64,000 bases of DNA from Candidatus Eremiobacterota bacterium (GCA_031082125.1 JAVHLM010000017.1:1-64000), one strand, 5' to 3'; numbered from the stretch's first letter, positions 43,761-52,542 are shown. The notes: generated by a model from the letters alone, not told the origin. Translations and numbers: made by a program.

Positions 43761-43784
43761 CCCGGGAAACGTGCCAGGCTCCTT

Positions 43785-45065
43785 TCAGGAAGGCTGCGCC
43801 TTTTTCATCGATTCCGAGAGAAACTGTACCTGGAAGAGCCTGTCTGCCCCAGAAAGGGCCTCTTCCAGCCCGAATATGAGGGCGCTTTCATCGCCCGCCT
43901 GGGCAAAAAGCTTCATACGCCCAATCCCCGAAAGAAGCTCCCCAATTCCTTCTTCCATGGCGGAGTTCACCTCTTCAAGCACCAGTGATTCCGGTGAGTC
44001 ACCCTTGAGATCGCCAGGAAGGGTGAGCCTGGCTTTCTCCTTCCTGGCATGGAGCACCTTCGCCTCAAGCCTGGAGAGTTCTGCAAGAAATCCTTCGGAG
44101 GAAAGTGAGCCATCCCTTGCCCTCAAGACGGTATTCTGAAGATCTCTGGTGAACTCCGTATCTGCATGGGCGGAAGCCTTTACCATCCCCTCCTGGTCCA
44201 TGCGGAACTCCATGCTTGAGGACTGTCCCGTAGCGAAGTCGGCAAGCCTGGCATTGCAGTGCACACAGAACTTTGCCGTCACCTCGTTCTCACCACCGCA
44301 CTGAATGCAGGGCCGGGTACGGGGACCCGCACCGGACTCCGTAAGGCCGCGGTGGAGAAGGACAAGCATCTCAGAGGCTTCCTTCGACCTTTCAAGGCCC
44401 CTGGCTATGTGCTCCGTGCTGTGGTCAGCGAAATAAAGGGCTGCCTCCTCGAGGCCCCTGAAATATTCCTTGAGAGCCTTCTTTATCTCAGAGCGCTTCT
44501 CGTGGAAAAAGGCCTCCTCATGGGGCGCCGGGGACATCTTATCAAATCCTTCATAGAATGCCTTTATTGACTGCCGCACGGCCGCAAGACGCTCTTTAAA
44601 GGCTTCAGGCTTTATGGTACCCCTCATCACGCCGTATCCCACCCGCATGAGCTCATTCTGCAGCGGCGACTCAGCATAGCGGGGAATATTCCGCTCCTCT
44701 TCCTTGAGCGAGTCGATGGAGGCGAAAAGCTCTGCAAAGCTCTCCCTCATGATGGCTATGCCCTTGACAAGAGCCTCCCTGTCGTGAGAGGAAAAATAGC
44801 GGTATGCCTCTTCAAGCCCTGTCCGGAGCTTTTCAAGGGCCTTCTCAATAAGGGGAGCCTGGGTCATGAGGGTAGGGGTGTTCTCCTGGAACTTGAGCTG
44901 GTGGCGGAAAAAGCTCCTCATCTCGCGGCGGAAGGTGTTGAGGGTCTTGATGCTCTTCTTGAGATCGTCTTCGATGCCCTCACCTTCATAGACAGCCCGC
45001 GCAAGGGTGATTACCTCGTTGAGCTGGGGAGCTCTTGTGAGTTCAAAGAGGGCTTCTTCTCCCAT
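43785..45065 (-). CDS. long helical protein with zinc ribbon, unknown
   Basis: A 426-residue protein of charged helices with a zinc ribbon about two-thirds along (CIQCGGENEVTAKFCVHC). The ATG at 45065 has AAGGAG 6 nt before it; an upstream in-frame start adds a Ser/Gly-rich piece that looks non-coding. Repeated helical blocks (FAELFASIDSLKEEERNI, YFRGLEEAALYFADHSTEHI, MEEGIGELLSGIGRMKLFAQ) suggest a spectrin-like or solenoid body. It matches the arrangement of the protein at 30474, so a shared role is likely. Function unknown. Confidence 0.7.
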   Translation of the reverse strand: MGEEALFELTRAPQLNEVITLARAVYEGEGIEDDLKKSIKTLNTFRREMRSFFRHQLKFQENTPTLMTQAPLIEKALEKLRTGLEEAYRYFSSHDREALVKGIAIMRESFAELFASIDSLKEEERNIPRYAESPLQNELMRVGYGVMRGTIKPEAFKERLAAVRQSIKAFYEGFDKMSPAPHEEAFFHEKRSEIKKALKEYFRGLEEAALYFADHSTEHIARGLERSKEASEMLVLLHRGLTESGAGPRTRPCIQCGGENEVTAKFCVHCNARLADFATGQSSSMEFRMDQEGMVKASAHADTEFTRDLQNTVLRARDGSLSSEGFLAELSRLEAKVLHARKEKARLTLPGDLKGDSPESLVLEEVNSAMEEGIGELLSGIGRMKLFAQAGDESALIFGLEEALSGADRLFQVQFLSESMKKAQPS

Positions 45066-45139
45066 GGCGTGCTCCTTTTCCTCACAGTTCTCTCCACTTT
45101 CACCGTTATCCTTCCCCGGCCCGCAGGCTGCCCGGGGAG

Positions 45140-45170
45140 AAAAATAAAAAGACGCCAGAAGCGCCTTTTT
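45140..45170 (-). terminator. terminator of the Gly/Met-rich gene (- strand)
   Basis: On the - strand, AAAAAGGCGC-TTCT-GGCGTCTTTTT forms a stem with one G-U pair, followed by TATTTTT. It lies 22 bp past the stop of the gene at 45192. Confidence 0.7.
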
Positions 45171-45191
45171 CAACTCTGCACAAGAAGAATG

Positions 45192-45521
45192 CTACCAGCA
45201 GATATACGGATTGTGCATACCATGGTGCCATCCCGCAGCACCGCCGAAAAGGCTGCCAAGGGTGCCCCCGGCAAACATTCCAAGCGATGAGCCCAGGAAC
45301 ATGCCGGGATAGCCCCCCGCCCCGAGCCCCAGCAACGCGCCAAGACCGCCTCCTATTGTTGAGCCGAAACTTCCGCCGTAAAAAGACCCCATGTTATAAC
45401 CGAGAAGAGCGCTGCTGATGTTACCACACCCTCCCATAAAAGGCATCCCCATTCCCATGGTGAGGGGATTCATACCCAGTCCGAAACCGCCGCCGCACAT
45501 AAACGGTGATATACCCCACAT
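45192..45521 (-). CDS. Gly/Met-rich glycine-zipper protein, unknown
   Basis: A 109-residue protein of strongly biased composition: Met/Gly-rich N-terminus (FGLGMNPLTMGMGMPFMGG) and a glycine-zipper middle (STIGGGLGALLGLGAGGYPG, GMFAGGTLGSLFGG) that would form hydrophobic helices or pack in a membrane. It ends WHHGMHNPYICW. GGGAG lies 8 nt before the ATG. No family is recognised; glycine-zipper proteins can be small membrane or amyloid-like proteins. It has its own promoter and terminator. Confidence 0.6.
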   Translation of the reverse strand: MWGISPFMCGGGFGLGMNPLTMGMGMPFMGGCGNISSALLGYNMGSFYGGSFGSTIGGGLGALLGLGAGGYPGMFLGSSLGMFAGGTLGSLFGGAAGWHHGMHNPYICW

Positions 45522-45558
45522 ACTCTCACTCCCTTTAAAGGAAATAGCTCTTTTATTT

Positions 45559-45588
45559 ACTATACCATGGAATATGGGGGAAAAGCAA
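45559..45588 (-). promoter_or_regulatory. promoter of the Gly/Met-rich gene
   Basis: On the - strand TTGCTT (complement of 45583-45588) and TATAGT (complement of 45559-45564) are 18 bp apart. A start near 45552 gives a short leader before the ATG at 45521. The rest of the 250-bp gap 45522-45772 shows no gene and no clear + strand promoter. Confidence 0.5.
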
Positions 45589-45772
45589 TATTCATGATAT
45601 TACAGAATTGTAAACATAAGGACAGCTTGCCACCGGAGCGTGAACAGAGCGGAGTCCATTCCTCTGAAAAAGCTCCCATTGAAGGCATATCAGCACCTCT
45701 TTGAAGGATATCCCTCTCCAATAATAGAATCATGCCCTGCTCGGGGTGCCGCAGTGAGGAGAGAAACCTGGT

Positions 45773-46960
45773 ATGGGTAAAGAGGTAATGAAGAAGCTCT
45801 GCATGGTGGTCTTCAATTATTACGACATTGACTCCCGGGTAAAGCGGCAGGCCGAATACGCCGCAAGCCGCGGGTGGCACGTGGACGTCATCGCCCTCAA
45901 GTCCAGGTTCACTGGCAAAGCAAAGCACCATGAGCACATCAGGGTCTTCGAGATTTCCGTCGAGAAGCAGCGGGCGGGCTTTTTCAGGTATCTTTACCAG
46001 TACTCCCTCTTTTCCTTTCTCTCCTTTTTCCTGGTCACCTCCCTCCATGCAAAGAACCGCTATTCTCTTATCCAGGTCCACACGCTCCCGGACTTTCTCA
46101 TCTTTTCAGCCATAATTCCCAAACTGATGGGATGTCCACTTCTCCTGGACATGCACGAAATCACCCCCGAATTCTTTATCTACAAGTACGGAGTATCGAC
46201 GGACCATCCCTTCATCAAGCTCACCTACTTCATTGAAAAGCTTGCCATGCGCTTTGCCGACCATGTCCTCACGGTGAACGAGGCCATCAGGGAGCTCCTC
46301 ATCTCGCGGGGGATCCCCTCGTCAAAAATCTCGACAGTTCTCGATTCCACCGACGAAAGCATCTTTGTGCCCCGCAAAAACGAAGCCCAGAACGGCACCT
46401 TTGTGCTCATGTATCATGGAACCCTCACGCCCCTCTATGGCCTTGATCTCGTGATCCGCTCGATGCAGCACCTTCCCGAGTGCCAGCGCGGGAATATTGA
46501 AGTGCGCATAGCCGGTGAAGGGCCCGAAGAGGCCTCGCTGAAATCGCTGGTGAACGAAATGGGACTTGGTGATTCCGTGAAATTCATCGGCACGTACCCT
46601 GTTGACGATATGCCGCAGCTCATCAACGCCTGCAATGCCGGTATATGCCCCACGACCAGTAACGTGCTTACCGAGTACTCCCTCTCAACAAAGCTCCTGG
46701 AATATGTCTCCATGGGCAAACCCATAATCGCTTCCCGCCTGAAGACTTACCTGAAATACTTTGACGAGTCCTGCATCGCTTATTTCTCACCGGGAGATGA
46801 AAAGGAGCTTCTCGAAAAGATACTGGCCCTCAAGAAAGACGAGGCCCTGAGGGATACCCTGGTGAAAAACGCGAAGGAACGCTACAGGGCCCTGAGCTGG
46901 ACCCTCGTGCGGGAGAAATATTACGAGGTCCTCACGAGGCTCTCCGGCAAAGAGACATAA
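45773..46960 (+). CDS. GT4 glycosyltransferase
   Basis: A 395-residue GT-B glycosyltransferase. The N-terminal part has MVVFNYYDIDSRVKRQAEYA, VHTLPDFLIFSAIIPKLMG and DMHEITPEFFIYKYG. The donor domain has MYHGTLTPLYGLDLVIRSM, RIAGEGPEEASLKSL, then CPTTSNVLTEYSLSTKLLEY and VSMGKPIIAS. The start may instead be the ATG at 45788, preceded by AGAGG. The last 40 bp overlap the convergent glycosyltransferase gene at 46921. Donor sugar unknown. Confidence 0.85.
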   Translation: MGKEVMKKLCMVVFNYYDIDSRVKRQAEYAASRGWHVDVIALKSRFTGKAKHHEHIRVFEISVEKQRAGFFRYLYQYSLFSFLSFFLVTSLHAKNRYSLIQVHTLPDFLIFSAIIPKLMGCPLLLDMHEITPEFFIYKYGVSTDHPFIKLTYFIEKLAMRFADHVLTVNEAIRELLISRGIPSSKISTVLDSTDESIFVPRKNEAQNGTFVLMYHGTLTPLYGLDLVIRSMQHLPECQRGNIEVRIAGEGPEEASLKSLVNEMGLGDSVKFIGTYPVDDMPQLINACNAGICPTTSNVLTEYSLSTKLLEYVSMGKPIIASRLKTYLKYFDESCIAYFSPGDEKELLEKILALKKDEALRDTLVKNAKERYRALSWTLVREKYYEVLTRLSGKET

Positions 46961-48165
46961 TTCCCCGCCACAAGCCCCTGGTAGATTGAATCGATCTCCG
47001 CCACCATGCGCTCCTTTGACCAGAGATGACGCGGGAACTCCTTTTCCCTGAGGCGCATGGCATCCCTGACCTGGGGACTTCCGATAAGGGAGGAGAGCTT
47101 CTCGACAAAGAGGGGCAGGTTATGCTCCTCTATGATATAACCGTTCTCGCCATCCCTCACGACCTCGCGGATGCCCCCCACCTCAAAGGTGACGATGGGC
47201 TTCTCCATCATTGCATACTGCACGACAGTACGCGGAAGGCCTTCAAGGAGCGAGGTGAAGATGGCTATGTCAAAGGAGGCGATGACTTTCGCCACATCAT
47301 CTCTGAAACCGGCGAAGTGGACATATTCTTCCATGCGTCTCGCCTTCACCTCGGCGAGAAGGCGTGCCTTCAGGGAGCCGTCGCCGACAACAACAAACTT
47401 TACCTTCCCGGTGCGGGAGACAACGGCCTCAACGAGCTCGGCAAAAAAATTGAAGCCCTTTCCCGGCTCAAGCCTTGAAACAATCCCCACGCATTGCTCG
47501 CCGTTTCTGATGCCGAATTCACGGCGCAGCGCCGCGATCTCCTCCCTGTCCATTTTCGCAGCCCTTTCGAAAAGCTCAAGGTCCATACCGCTGTATACGG
47601 TGCGGTAACACTCGGGACGCCCGATGCCATGGGAGAGATAGCGCTCCTTGAGATCGTTGCCCACGGAAATGAATATGCGGGTATACCGGGCCGCCCATCT
47701 CTCCAGGAGGAGGAAAAAGCCATTATAGCGTGGTTGAAGCACATCGGTGAAGGGTATGGTGTGCACACCGTGGACAATGCAGGGGGTTCCGGCCATTTTT
47801 GCCGCCAGGCGGCCGATAAAACCGGCCTTTGATGTGTGAGTATGGACAATATCATATTTTTCCTTCGCTATCAATGAGTATATTTTAAAGAGGGCCTGAA
47901 GGTCTTTGAATGGAGCCACTTCACGCCCCATTTCTCTGATGGTGAGGAGCTTCACATCCTCATCAAGCCGGTTCACCATAAGGTCTTCAAAGATGCTTCC
48001 TATCATGAGATGGACCTCATAACGGGCCTTATCCAGGCCGTTCACGGTGAACAGCGTGTTTTCATCAGCGCCGCCGCAAATAAAGCGCGTGATGATGTGA
48101 AGGACTTTCAGTTTCCTTCCCTGATTTTCCAATGGGAATGCTCCTTCTGACATGCTGCTATTCAT
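46921..48165 (-). CDS. GT4 glycosyltransferase
   Basis: A 414-residue GT-B glycosyltransferase starting MNSSMSEGAFPLENQ. Early motifs VLHIITRFICGGADENTLFT and VHTHTSKAGFIGRLAAKMAG are typical of GT4 enzymes that build capsule and O-antigen. The donor domain has GIVSRLEPGKGFNFFAELV, VVGDGSLKARL, then FTSLLEGLPRTVVQYAMMEK and GENGYIIEE. It converges on the other GT4 gene, with the 3' ends of both coding regions overlapping by 40 bp. The start is not supported by a strong ribosome binding site. Confidence 0.85.
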   Translation of the reverse strand: MNSSMSEGAFPLENQGRKLKVLHIITRFICGGADENTLFTVNGLDKARYEVHLMIGSIFEDLMVNRLDEDVKLLTIREMGREVAPFKDLQALFKIYSLIAKEKYDIVHTHTSKAGFIGRLAAKMAGTPCIVHGVHTIPFTDVLQPRYNGFFLLLERWAARYTRIFISVGNDLKERYLSHGIGRPECYRTVYSGMDLELFERAAKMDREEIAALRREFGIRNGEQCVGIVSRLEPGKGFNFFAELVEAVVSRTGKVKFVVVGDGSLKARLLAEVKARRMEEYVHFAGFRDDVAKVIASFDIAIFTSLLEGLPRTVVQYAMMEKPIVTFEVGGIREVVRDGENGYIIEEHNLPLFVEKLSSLIGSPQVRDAMRLREKEFPRHLWSKERMVAEIDSIYQGLVAGNYVSLPESLVRTS

Positions 48166-48235
48166 TTATACTTGGAAAAGCACGAAATACCTTTTTATAC
48201 CTCTAAAGAACTATTCATTTTAGTTCTTAAGGTTC

Positions 48236-48263
48236 TTGAATAATAATTCTTTCGGTGTATAAT
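48236..48263 (+). promoter_or_regulatory. promoter of the signal-peptidase-like gene
   Basis: TTGAAT (48236-48241) and TATAAT (48258-48263) are 16 bp apart in an A+T-rich divergent gap. A start near 48270 leaves a leader of about 55 nt that includes a run of nine Gs (48271-48279). Confidence 0.6.
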
Positions 48264-48326
48264 TAATGTAGGGGGGGGAGTGGGTGAACTAAGTCTCTCG
48301 GTCGTCGGCATATTCAAGGATTGGTG

Positions 48327-48791
48327 GTGGTAGCATTGTCTGAAGCCATTTCAAAGCACTCCCTTAAGGGCTTCGACAGCGTCAAGAAAGCAGCGGAACT
48401 CCAGGAAACCATCAAAAAGAAAGGTGAGATAAAGTTCCGTATCTCAAGTGATGACATGGCTCCCACTATCAAGTCGGGAGACAGGGTGCGCGCGGTGAAG
48501 ACCTGCGAGGGGGGTGTGAAAAGGGGAACCATTGTCGTGATTGTCAAGGACGGCGATATCGTGGTGAAAAGGGTCCAGAAGATTATCAATGACGCCACCA
48601 CCCCCAAGGTGAGCCTCACAAATGGCACCTCTTCAAAGGAAATAATCGTGACATTCAGCCAGATCATAGGGAAAGTGACTGATATCAAGCGGGGAGAGCA
48701 AAAGATCATCATTGACGCCGATATATCCGGCGGTGATCTCCTCAAGGCGGACCTGGGAACCATCATCAAGAGACTCTTCAAGATAAAATAA
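48327..48791 (+). CDS. S24/S26-like protein with catalytic Ser replaced by Asp
   Basis: A 154-residue protein. The segment ISSDDMAPTIKSGDRVRAVK aligns with the signal peptidase I/LexA-type motif G-x-S-M-x-P-T-I-x-x-G-D, but the nucleophilic Ser before Met is Asp. The downstream VKRV that supplies the catalytic Lys in active S26 enzymes is present (DIVVKRVQKII). So the fold is kept and cleavage probably lost. No membrane helix is seen. The start is ambiguous (GTG 48324 or 48327, TTG 48336); GTG 48327 is 6 nt after AAGGA. It has its own promoter and terminator. Function unknown; it may bind rather than cut a peptide. Confidence 0.7.
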   Translation: MVALSEAISKHSLKGFDSVKKAAELQETIKKKGEIKFRISSDDMAPTIKSGDRVRAVKTCEGGVKRGTIVVIVKDGDIVVKRVQKIINDATTPKVSLTNGTSSKEIIVTFSQIIGKVTDIKRGEQKIIIDADISGGDLLKADLGTIIKRLFKIK

Positions 48792-48792
48792 T

Positions 48793-48818
48793 AAAGGCCC
48801 CCCTCGGGGGGCCTTTTT
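48793..48818. terminator. bidirectional intrinsic terminator
   Basis: AAAGGCCCCCC-TC-GGGGGGCCTTT is perfectly symmetrical and ends in a T run. It follows the stop of the S26-like gene by 1 bp and also faces the convergent gene ending at 48839. Confidence 0.9.
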
Positions 48819-48838
48819 CTTATCTTTCCTGCAGTCCT

Positions 48839-49384
48839 CTAGACTATCTTGAACTCGCAGAGCGCCTCGCTCCACGAGGTGCTCTCCAGGGAATCCAGCT
48901 TTTTCTGCAGCTTCGTTATCCTGGAGTCAAGCTCTGATTCTGCAATGGTATATGAGATGGCCCTTGCGTCCCTCAGATCGATATCAAAAAGATTGATGGG
49001 ATCAAGGGTGACAATCGCCTTGATGCGCTCCGTGCCGGTAGGTCCCTGGATCATTGCCGCCACATCCCATGAGCCCTCAGGATAGAGGAGCTCCCTGCCG
49101 CCTTTCACAAAATTGTCCACATTGAAAGCACTCGGTATGATCACATGGACCCTTCCGCTTGTCCCGATATCCACAAGGGTGAGGTAGCAGTCTTTTTCCG
49201 ACTCGAACTGAATCTTTACTGCCTCGCCGATTTTAAAGCGGCTGCGCGGCTTCTTCCCTTTTCCCTCTTCTTCGTCAAGCTTTGGAATGATACCAAGCAG
49301 AATCCTGAAGGACTTCCTGGCATTCTTCAGATTGATTAGGCGTTCTACGGGGTTTTTACTTGAGGTGTTATATCCTGGTGTCAT
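48839..49384 (-). CDS. DUF4384-like protein
   Basis: A 181-residue protein with the strand pattern of DUF4384: FKIGEAVKIQFESEKDCYLT, LVDIGTSGRVHVIIPSAFNV, ELLYPEGSWDVAAM and TERIKAIVTLDPIN. This domain usually occurs in exported or surface proteins, often with caspase-like or kinase domains, but here it stands alone and lacks a signal peptide. A C-terminal coiled coil (ESELDSRITKLQKKLDSLES) follows. GGAGGG lies 9 nt before the ATG. Role unknown. Confidence 0.75.
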   Translation of the reverse strand: MTPGYNTSSKNPVERLINLKNARKSFRILLGIIPKLDEEEGKGKKPRSRFKIGEAVKIQFESEKDCYLTLVDIGTSGRVHVIIPSAFNVDNFVKGGRELLYPEGSWDVAAMIQGPTGTERIKAIVTLDPINLFDIDLRDARAISYTIAESELDSRITKLQKKLDSLESTSWSEALCEFKIV

Positions 49385-49481
49385 GACAGTAACCCTCCTC
49401 TCATATACTCATAGAATTTTACATGAATCCGAATTCACCTTTTTTCACTCGATAATATTGCAGGTGATTTTTCCAGCCATC

Positions 49482-49510
49482 TTGACCTTTGCTCCTTTTT
49501 AGTTTATAAT
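49482..49510 (+). promoter_or_regulatory. tRNA operon promoter
   Basis: TTGACC (49482-49487) and TATAAT (49505-49510), 17 bp apart, lie about 19 bp before the first tRNA. Confidence 0.8.
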
Positions 49511-49528
49511 ATCTCACGCAAGATATGA

Positions 49529-49600
<72 letters not shown>

Positions 49601-49620
49601 TGGAAAGATTTTCGCAGAAC

Positions 49621-49693
49621 GGCCCCGTCGTCTAGCGGTTAGGACATCACTCTTTCAAGGTGGAGATCACGGGTTCGAATCCCGTCGGGGTCA
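49621..49693 (+). tRNA. tRNA-Glu (TTC)
   Basis: A 73-nt cloverleaf with acceptor GGCCCCG/CGGGGTC (one G-U), anticodon loop CTTTCAA with TTC at 49654-49656, and T arm GGGTTCGAATCCC. No encoded CCA. The anticodon stem has two G-U pairs. Part of the three-tRNA operon. Confidence 0.95.
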
Positions 49694-49706
49694 TTTTCAA
49701 TTTCAG

Positions 49707-49779
49707 GGGCGGATAGCTCAGCTGGCAGAGCATCTGACTTACATTCAGGAGGTCGGGGGTTCGAGCCCCTCTCCGCCCA
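49707..49779 (+). tRNA. tRNA-Val (TAC)
   Basis: A 73-nt cloverleaf with acceptor GGGCGGA/TCCGCCC, D arm AGCTCAGCTGGCAGAGC, anticodon TAC at 49740-49742 in loop CTTACAT closed by TCTGA/TCAGG, and T arm GGGGGTTCGAGCCCCT. No encoded CCA. Confidence 0.95.
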
Positions 49780-49785
49780 CTCAAG

Positions 49786-49827
49786 AAAAACCCACTGTTG
49801 ACAAGCCTGCAGCGGGTTTTAATTTTT
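49786..49827 (+). terminator. tRNA operon terminator
   Basis: AAAACCCACTG pairs with CAGCGGGTTTT (one mismatch) around a 12-nt loop, then AATTTTT. It starts 7 bp after tRNA-Val. Confidence 0.75.
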
Positions 49828-50182
49828 CTCAAGGGAGGCTTGGGCTAAGGACTCTCACTGTGCGGTACCTCACCATCAGGAGCATAATCTGCTTGAGAAC
49901 AGCTCCTCGGTCCCCTGTTCACCGAATCTTCACGCTTCATTCACCTTGCTTTCACCCCCAGGCATTACCATATACCTGAAAAATGAAGCAAGAGATTGGG
50001 AGGCGATTACAATGGGATGAAGATGGACCTCCGGCATCAGAAGTTCCTGAAGAGGCCAAGAATGAGCTCAATAAAGATGAGCACCACTAATTCTTGCCAA
50101 GAGGGCTCTTTTCTGCTACCATTGCAGGATAGAGAAAAGAATACTTCTTTCTTGTAAAATTCACTCCCCAAGGAGGATACCC
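49828..50182. other. intergenic stretch without a recognised gene
   Basis: About 355 bp between the tRNA terminator and the arylsulfatase. No ORF on either strand has a ribosome binding site and protein-like composition. The last 15 bp contain the sulfatase ribosome binding site (AAGGAGG). No convincing promoter pair is seen, though one must lie here or be non-standard. Confidence 0.6.
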
Positions 50183-52537
50183 ATGGCACTTGTCGAGTAC
50201 ACACCCGGAACGACCTTTCCCGGTACCATCGGCCGCACCGTTGACCAGTCAAGCCAGGCCTGGCCCCGGCCGCTGCGGGCGAAGGAGGGAGCGCCCAACG
50301 TGCTCTTCGTCATCCTTGATGATACCGGCTTCGGCCAGCTCGGCTGCTACGGCAGCCCTATCGCCACCCCGCACCTGGATGCACTTGCCGCGGGAGGCCT
50401 TCTTTTCAGCAACATGCATACCACCGCCCTCTGCTCGCCTACGAGATCGTGTATCCTCACGGGGCGCAACCATCACTCCAACGCCATGGCCTGCATCACT
50501 GAAGGCTCAACGGGGTTCCCCGGGGGAAATGGCAATATCCCCTTCGAGAATGGCTTCCTTTCTGAGATTCTGCTGGAGCATGGCTACAGCACCTACGCCA
50601 TAGGGAAATGGCACCTTACCCCCGCCGATCAGATCTCGGCGGCAGGCCCTTACAACCGTTGGCCCCTCGGGCGGGGCTTTGAGCGGTTCTACGGGTTTCT
50701 CGGCGGCGACACCCATCAGTATTACCCCGAGCTGGTCTATGACAACCACCAGGTGGAGCCCCCGAGGACTCCCGAGGAGGGCTACCTTCTCACGGAAGAC
50801 CTCGTGGACAAAGCGATAAGCTTCATCGCCGACTCAAAGCAGGTGGCGCCCGACAAGCCCTTCTTCGTATATTTCTGCCCCGGCGCCATGCATGCCCCCC
50901 ACCATGCGCCCAAGGAATGGATCGACAACTACAAGGGAAAATTCGATGAGGGGTGGGAGGTATACCGCAAGAAAGTCTTCGCCAGGCAGAAAGAGCTTGG
51001 CATCATCCCGCAGGACTCCCAGCTCTCCCGCCATGATCCCGACGTGCAGCAGTGGGATTCCCTCACCGCTGATGAAAAGAAGCTCTATGCGAGGATGATG
51101 GAGGTTTTCGCAGGCTTCCTCTCCCATACGGACCATCACATCGGGCGGCTCGTCGAACACCTGAAGAAAACAGGGGAGTTCGAGAACACCCTCATCATGG
51201 TCCTGTCGGACAACGGGGCCTCTTCAGAAGGGGGTCCCACGGGATCGGTCAATGAAAATCTCTTCTTCAACAGGGTGCCCGAATCTCTTGAAGAGAATCT
51301 CAAGGCAATTGATGAGCTTGGAGGGCCGAAATATTTCAATCATTACCCCTGGGGGTGGACCTGGGCAGGGAACACTCCTTTCCGCCGCTGGAAGCGCGAG
51401 ACCTACCGGGGAGGCGTGAGCGATCCTTTCATCGTCCACTGGCCGAAAGGTATCAAGGCAAAAGGAGAGGTCAGGACTCAGTATGCGCATGCCATCGACA
51501 TGGTGCCCACGGTGCTTCAAGCGCTGGGGATAGAAGCGCCTCTCCAGGTCCGGGGAGTCACCCAGTCACCGGTCCAGGGGGTGAGCTTCTTCCATGCGCT
51601 CGATAATGCCGAAGCTGAAACAAGACACCGCACCCAGTATTTTGAGATGATGGGGCACCGCGCAATATATCATGACGGGTGGCGCGCCGTGTGCCCATGG
51701 CCAGGCCCCTCCTTCGCCGAAGCGGGCATGCCCTTCGGCATGCCAATCTCCGCTGAAAAGCTCACCGAGCTTGACGGGAAGCACTGGGAGCTCTACCACA
51801 TAGAGAAGGACTTCGCCGAGAACTTCAACATAGCCGCAGAGCACAGGGACAAGTTAATCGAGATGATCTCCCAGTGGTATGTCGAGGCCGGCAAGTATAA
51901 TGTCCTGCCCATTGACGGCAGGGGTCAGCAGCGGATAGCCGACGAGCGCCCCTCCATCGCCGCTGACATGAAGAGCTACCTTTACTATCCAGGCACTCAG
52001 ATGGTGCCGCCTGCTGTCGCCGTCAGCCTTATCAACCGGCCGCACTGCATCACCGCTGATGTGGAGATACCGGAAGGAGGTGCCGGGGGAGTGCTCCTTT
52101 CCGCCGGCGGAATAGACGGGGGCTTCAGCCTCTATATGAAGGATGGAAAGCTTCATTACGGGTATAATTACGTGGGAAGATATTACTATCATATGGAGTC
52201 AGAAGAGAGCGTGCCCAAGGGCCGCCACTTGCTCAGCTTCGAGTTCAAGGTGACGGGGAGCCCCGAGATCATGAAGGGAAAGGGCGCTCCAGGAATCGGG
52301 CAGCTTTATATTGACGGGAAGCTTGCCGGGGAGGGGGAGATCCCCTTTACCATGCCAATATGCCTGGGCCTGGCGGGAGGGATCATGTGCGGCACCGACT
52401 CCGGCGCCCCCGCCGTACCGGGGTATGAGGTTCCGTTCACCTTTACCGGGGTGCTGCACCATGTGACAATCGATGTGAGCGGAGAACCGACAGAGGACCA
52501 TGAAGCGAAGCTGGCCATGGTGATGGCGCGGCAATAG
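50183..52537 (+). CDS. arylsulfatase (formylglycine-dependent sulfatase)
   Basis: A 784-residue sulfatase. The metal site begins with NVLFVILDDTGFGQLGCYGS (Asp46, Asp47), and the formylglycine precursor is Cys84 in LCSPTRSCILTGRN. GKWHL, a SDNGA segment and TPFRRWKRETYRGGVSDPFI complete the family features. The length and the extra C-terminal strand domain (about 600-780, with GYNYVGRYYYHMES and GQLYIDGKLAGEGEI) fit the larger bacterial arylsulfatases. There is no signal peptide, so it acts in the cytosol unless exported otherwise. A maturation enzyme is required but not found here. AAGGAGG lies 6 nt before the ATG. Confidence 0.92.
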   Translation: MALVEYTPGTTFPGTIGRTVDQSSQAWPRPLRAKEGAPNVLFVILDDTGFGQLGCYGSPIATPHLDALAAGGLLFSNMHTTALCSPTRSCILTGRNHHSNAMACITEGSTGFPGGNGNIPFENGFLSEILLEHGYSTYAIGKWHLTPADQISAAGPYNRWPLGRGFERFYGFLGGDTHQYYPELVYDNHQVEPPRTPEEGYLLTEDLVDKAISFIADSKQVAPDKPFFVYFCPGAMHAPHHAPKEWIDNYKGKFDEGWEVYRKKVFARQKELGIIPQDSQLSRHDPDVQQWDSLTADEKKLYARMMEVFAGFLSHTDHHIGRLVEHLKKTGEFENTLIMVLSDNGASSEGGPTGSVNENLFFNRVPESLEENLKAIDELGGPKYFNHYPWGWTWAGNTPFRRWKRETYRGGVSDPFIVHWPKGIKAKGEVRTQYAHAIDMVPTVLQALGIEAPLQVRGVTQSPVQGVSFFHALDNAEAETRHRTQYFEMMGHRAIYHDGWRAVCPWPGPSFAEAGMPFGMPISAEKLTELDGKHWELYHIEKDFAENFNIAAEHRDKLIEMISQWYVEAGKYNVLPIDGRGQQRIADERPSIAADMKSYLYYPGTQMVPPAVAVSLINRPHCITADVEIPEGGAGGVLLSAGGIDGGFSLYMKDGKLHYGYNYVGRYYYHMESEESVPKGRHLLSFEFKVTGSPEIMKGKGAPGIGQLYIDGKLAGEGEIPFTMPICLGLAGGIMCGTDSGAPAVPGYEVPFTFTGVLHHVTIDVSGEPTEDHEAKLAMVMARQ

Positions 52538-52542
52538 AGCGT

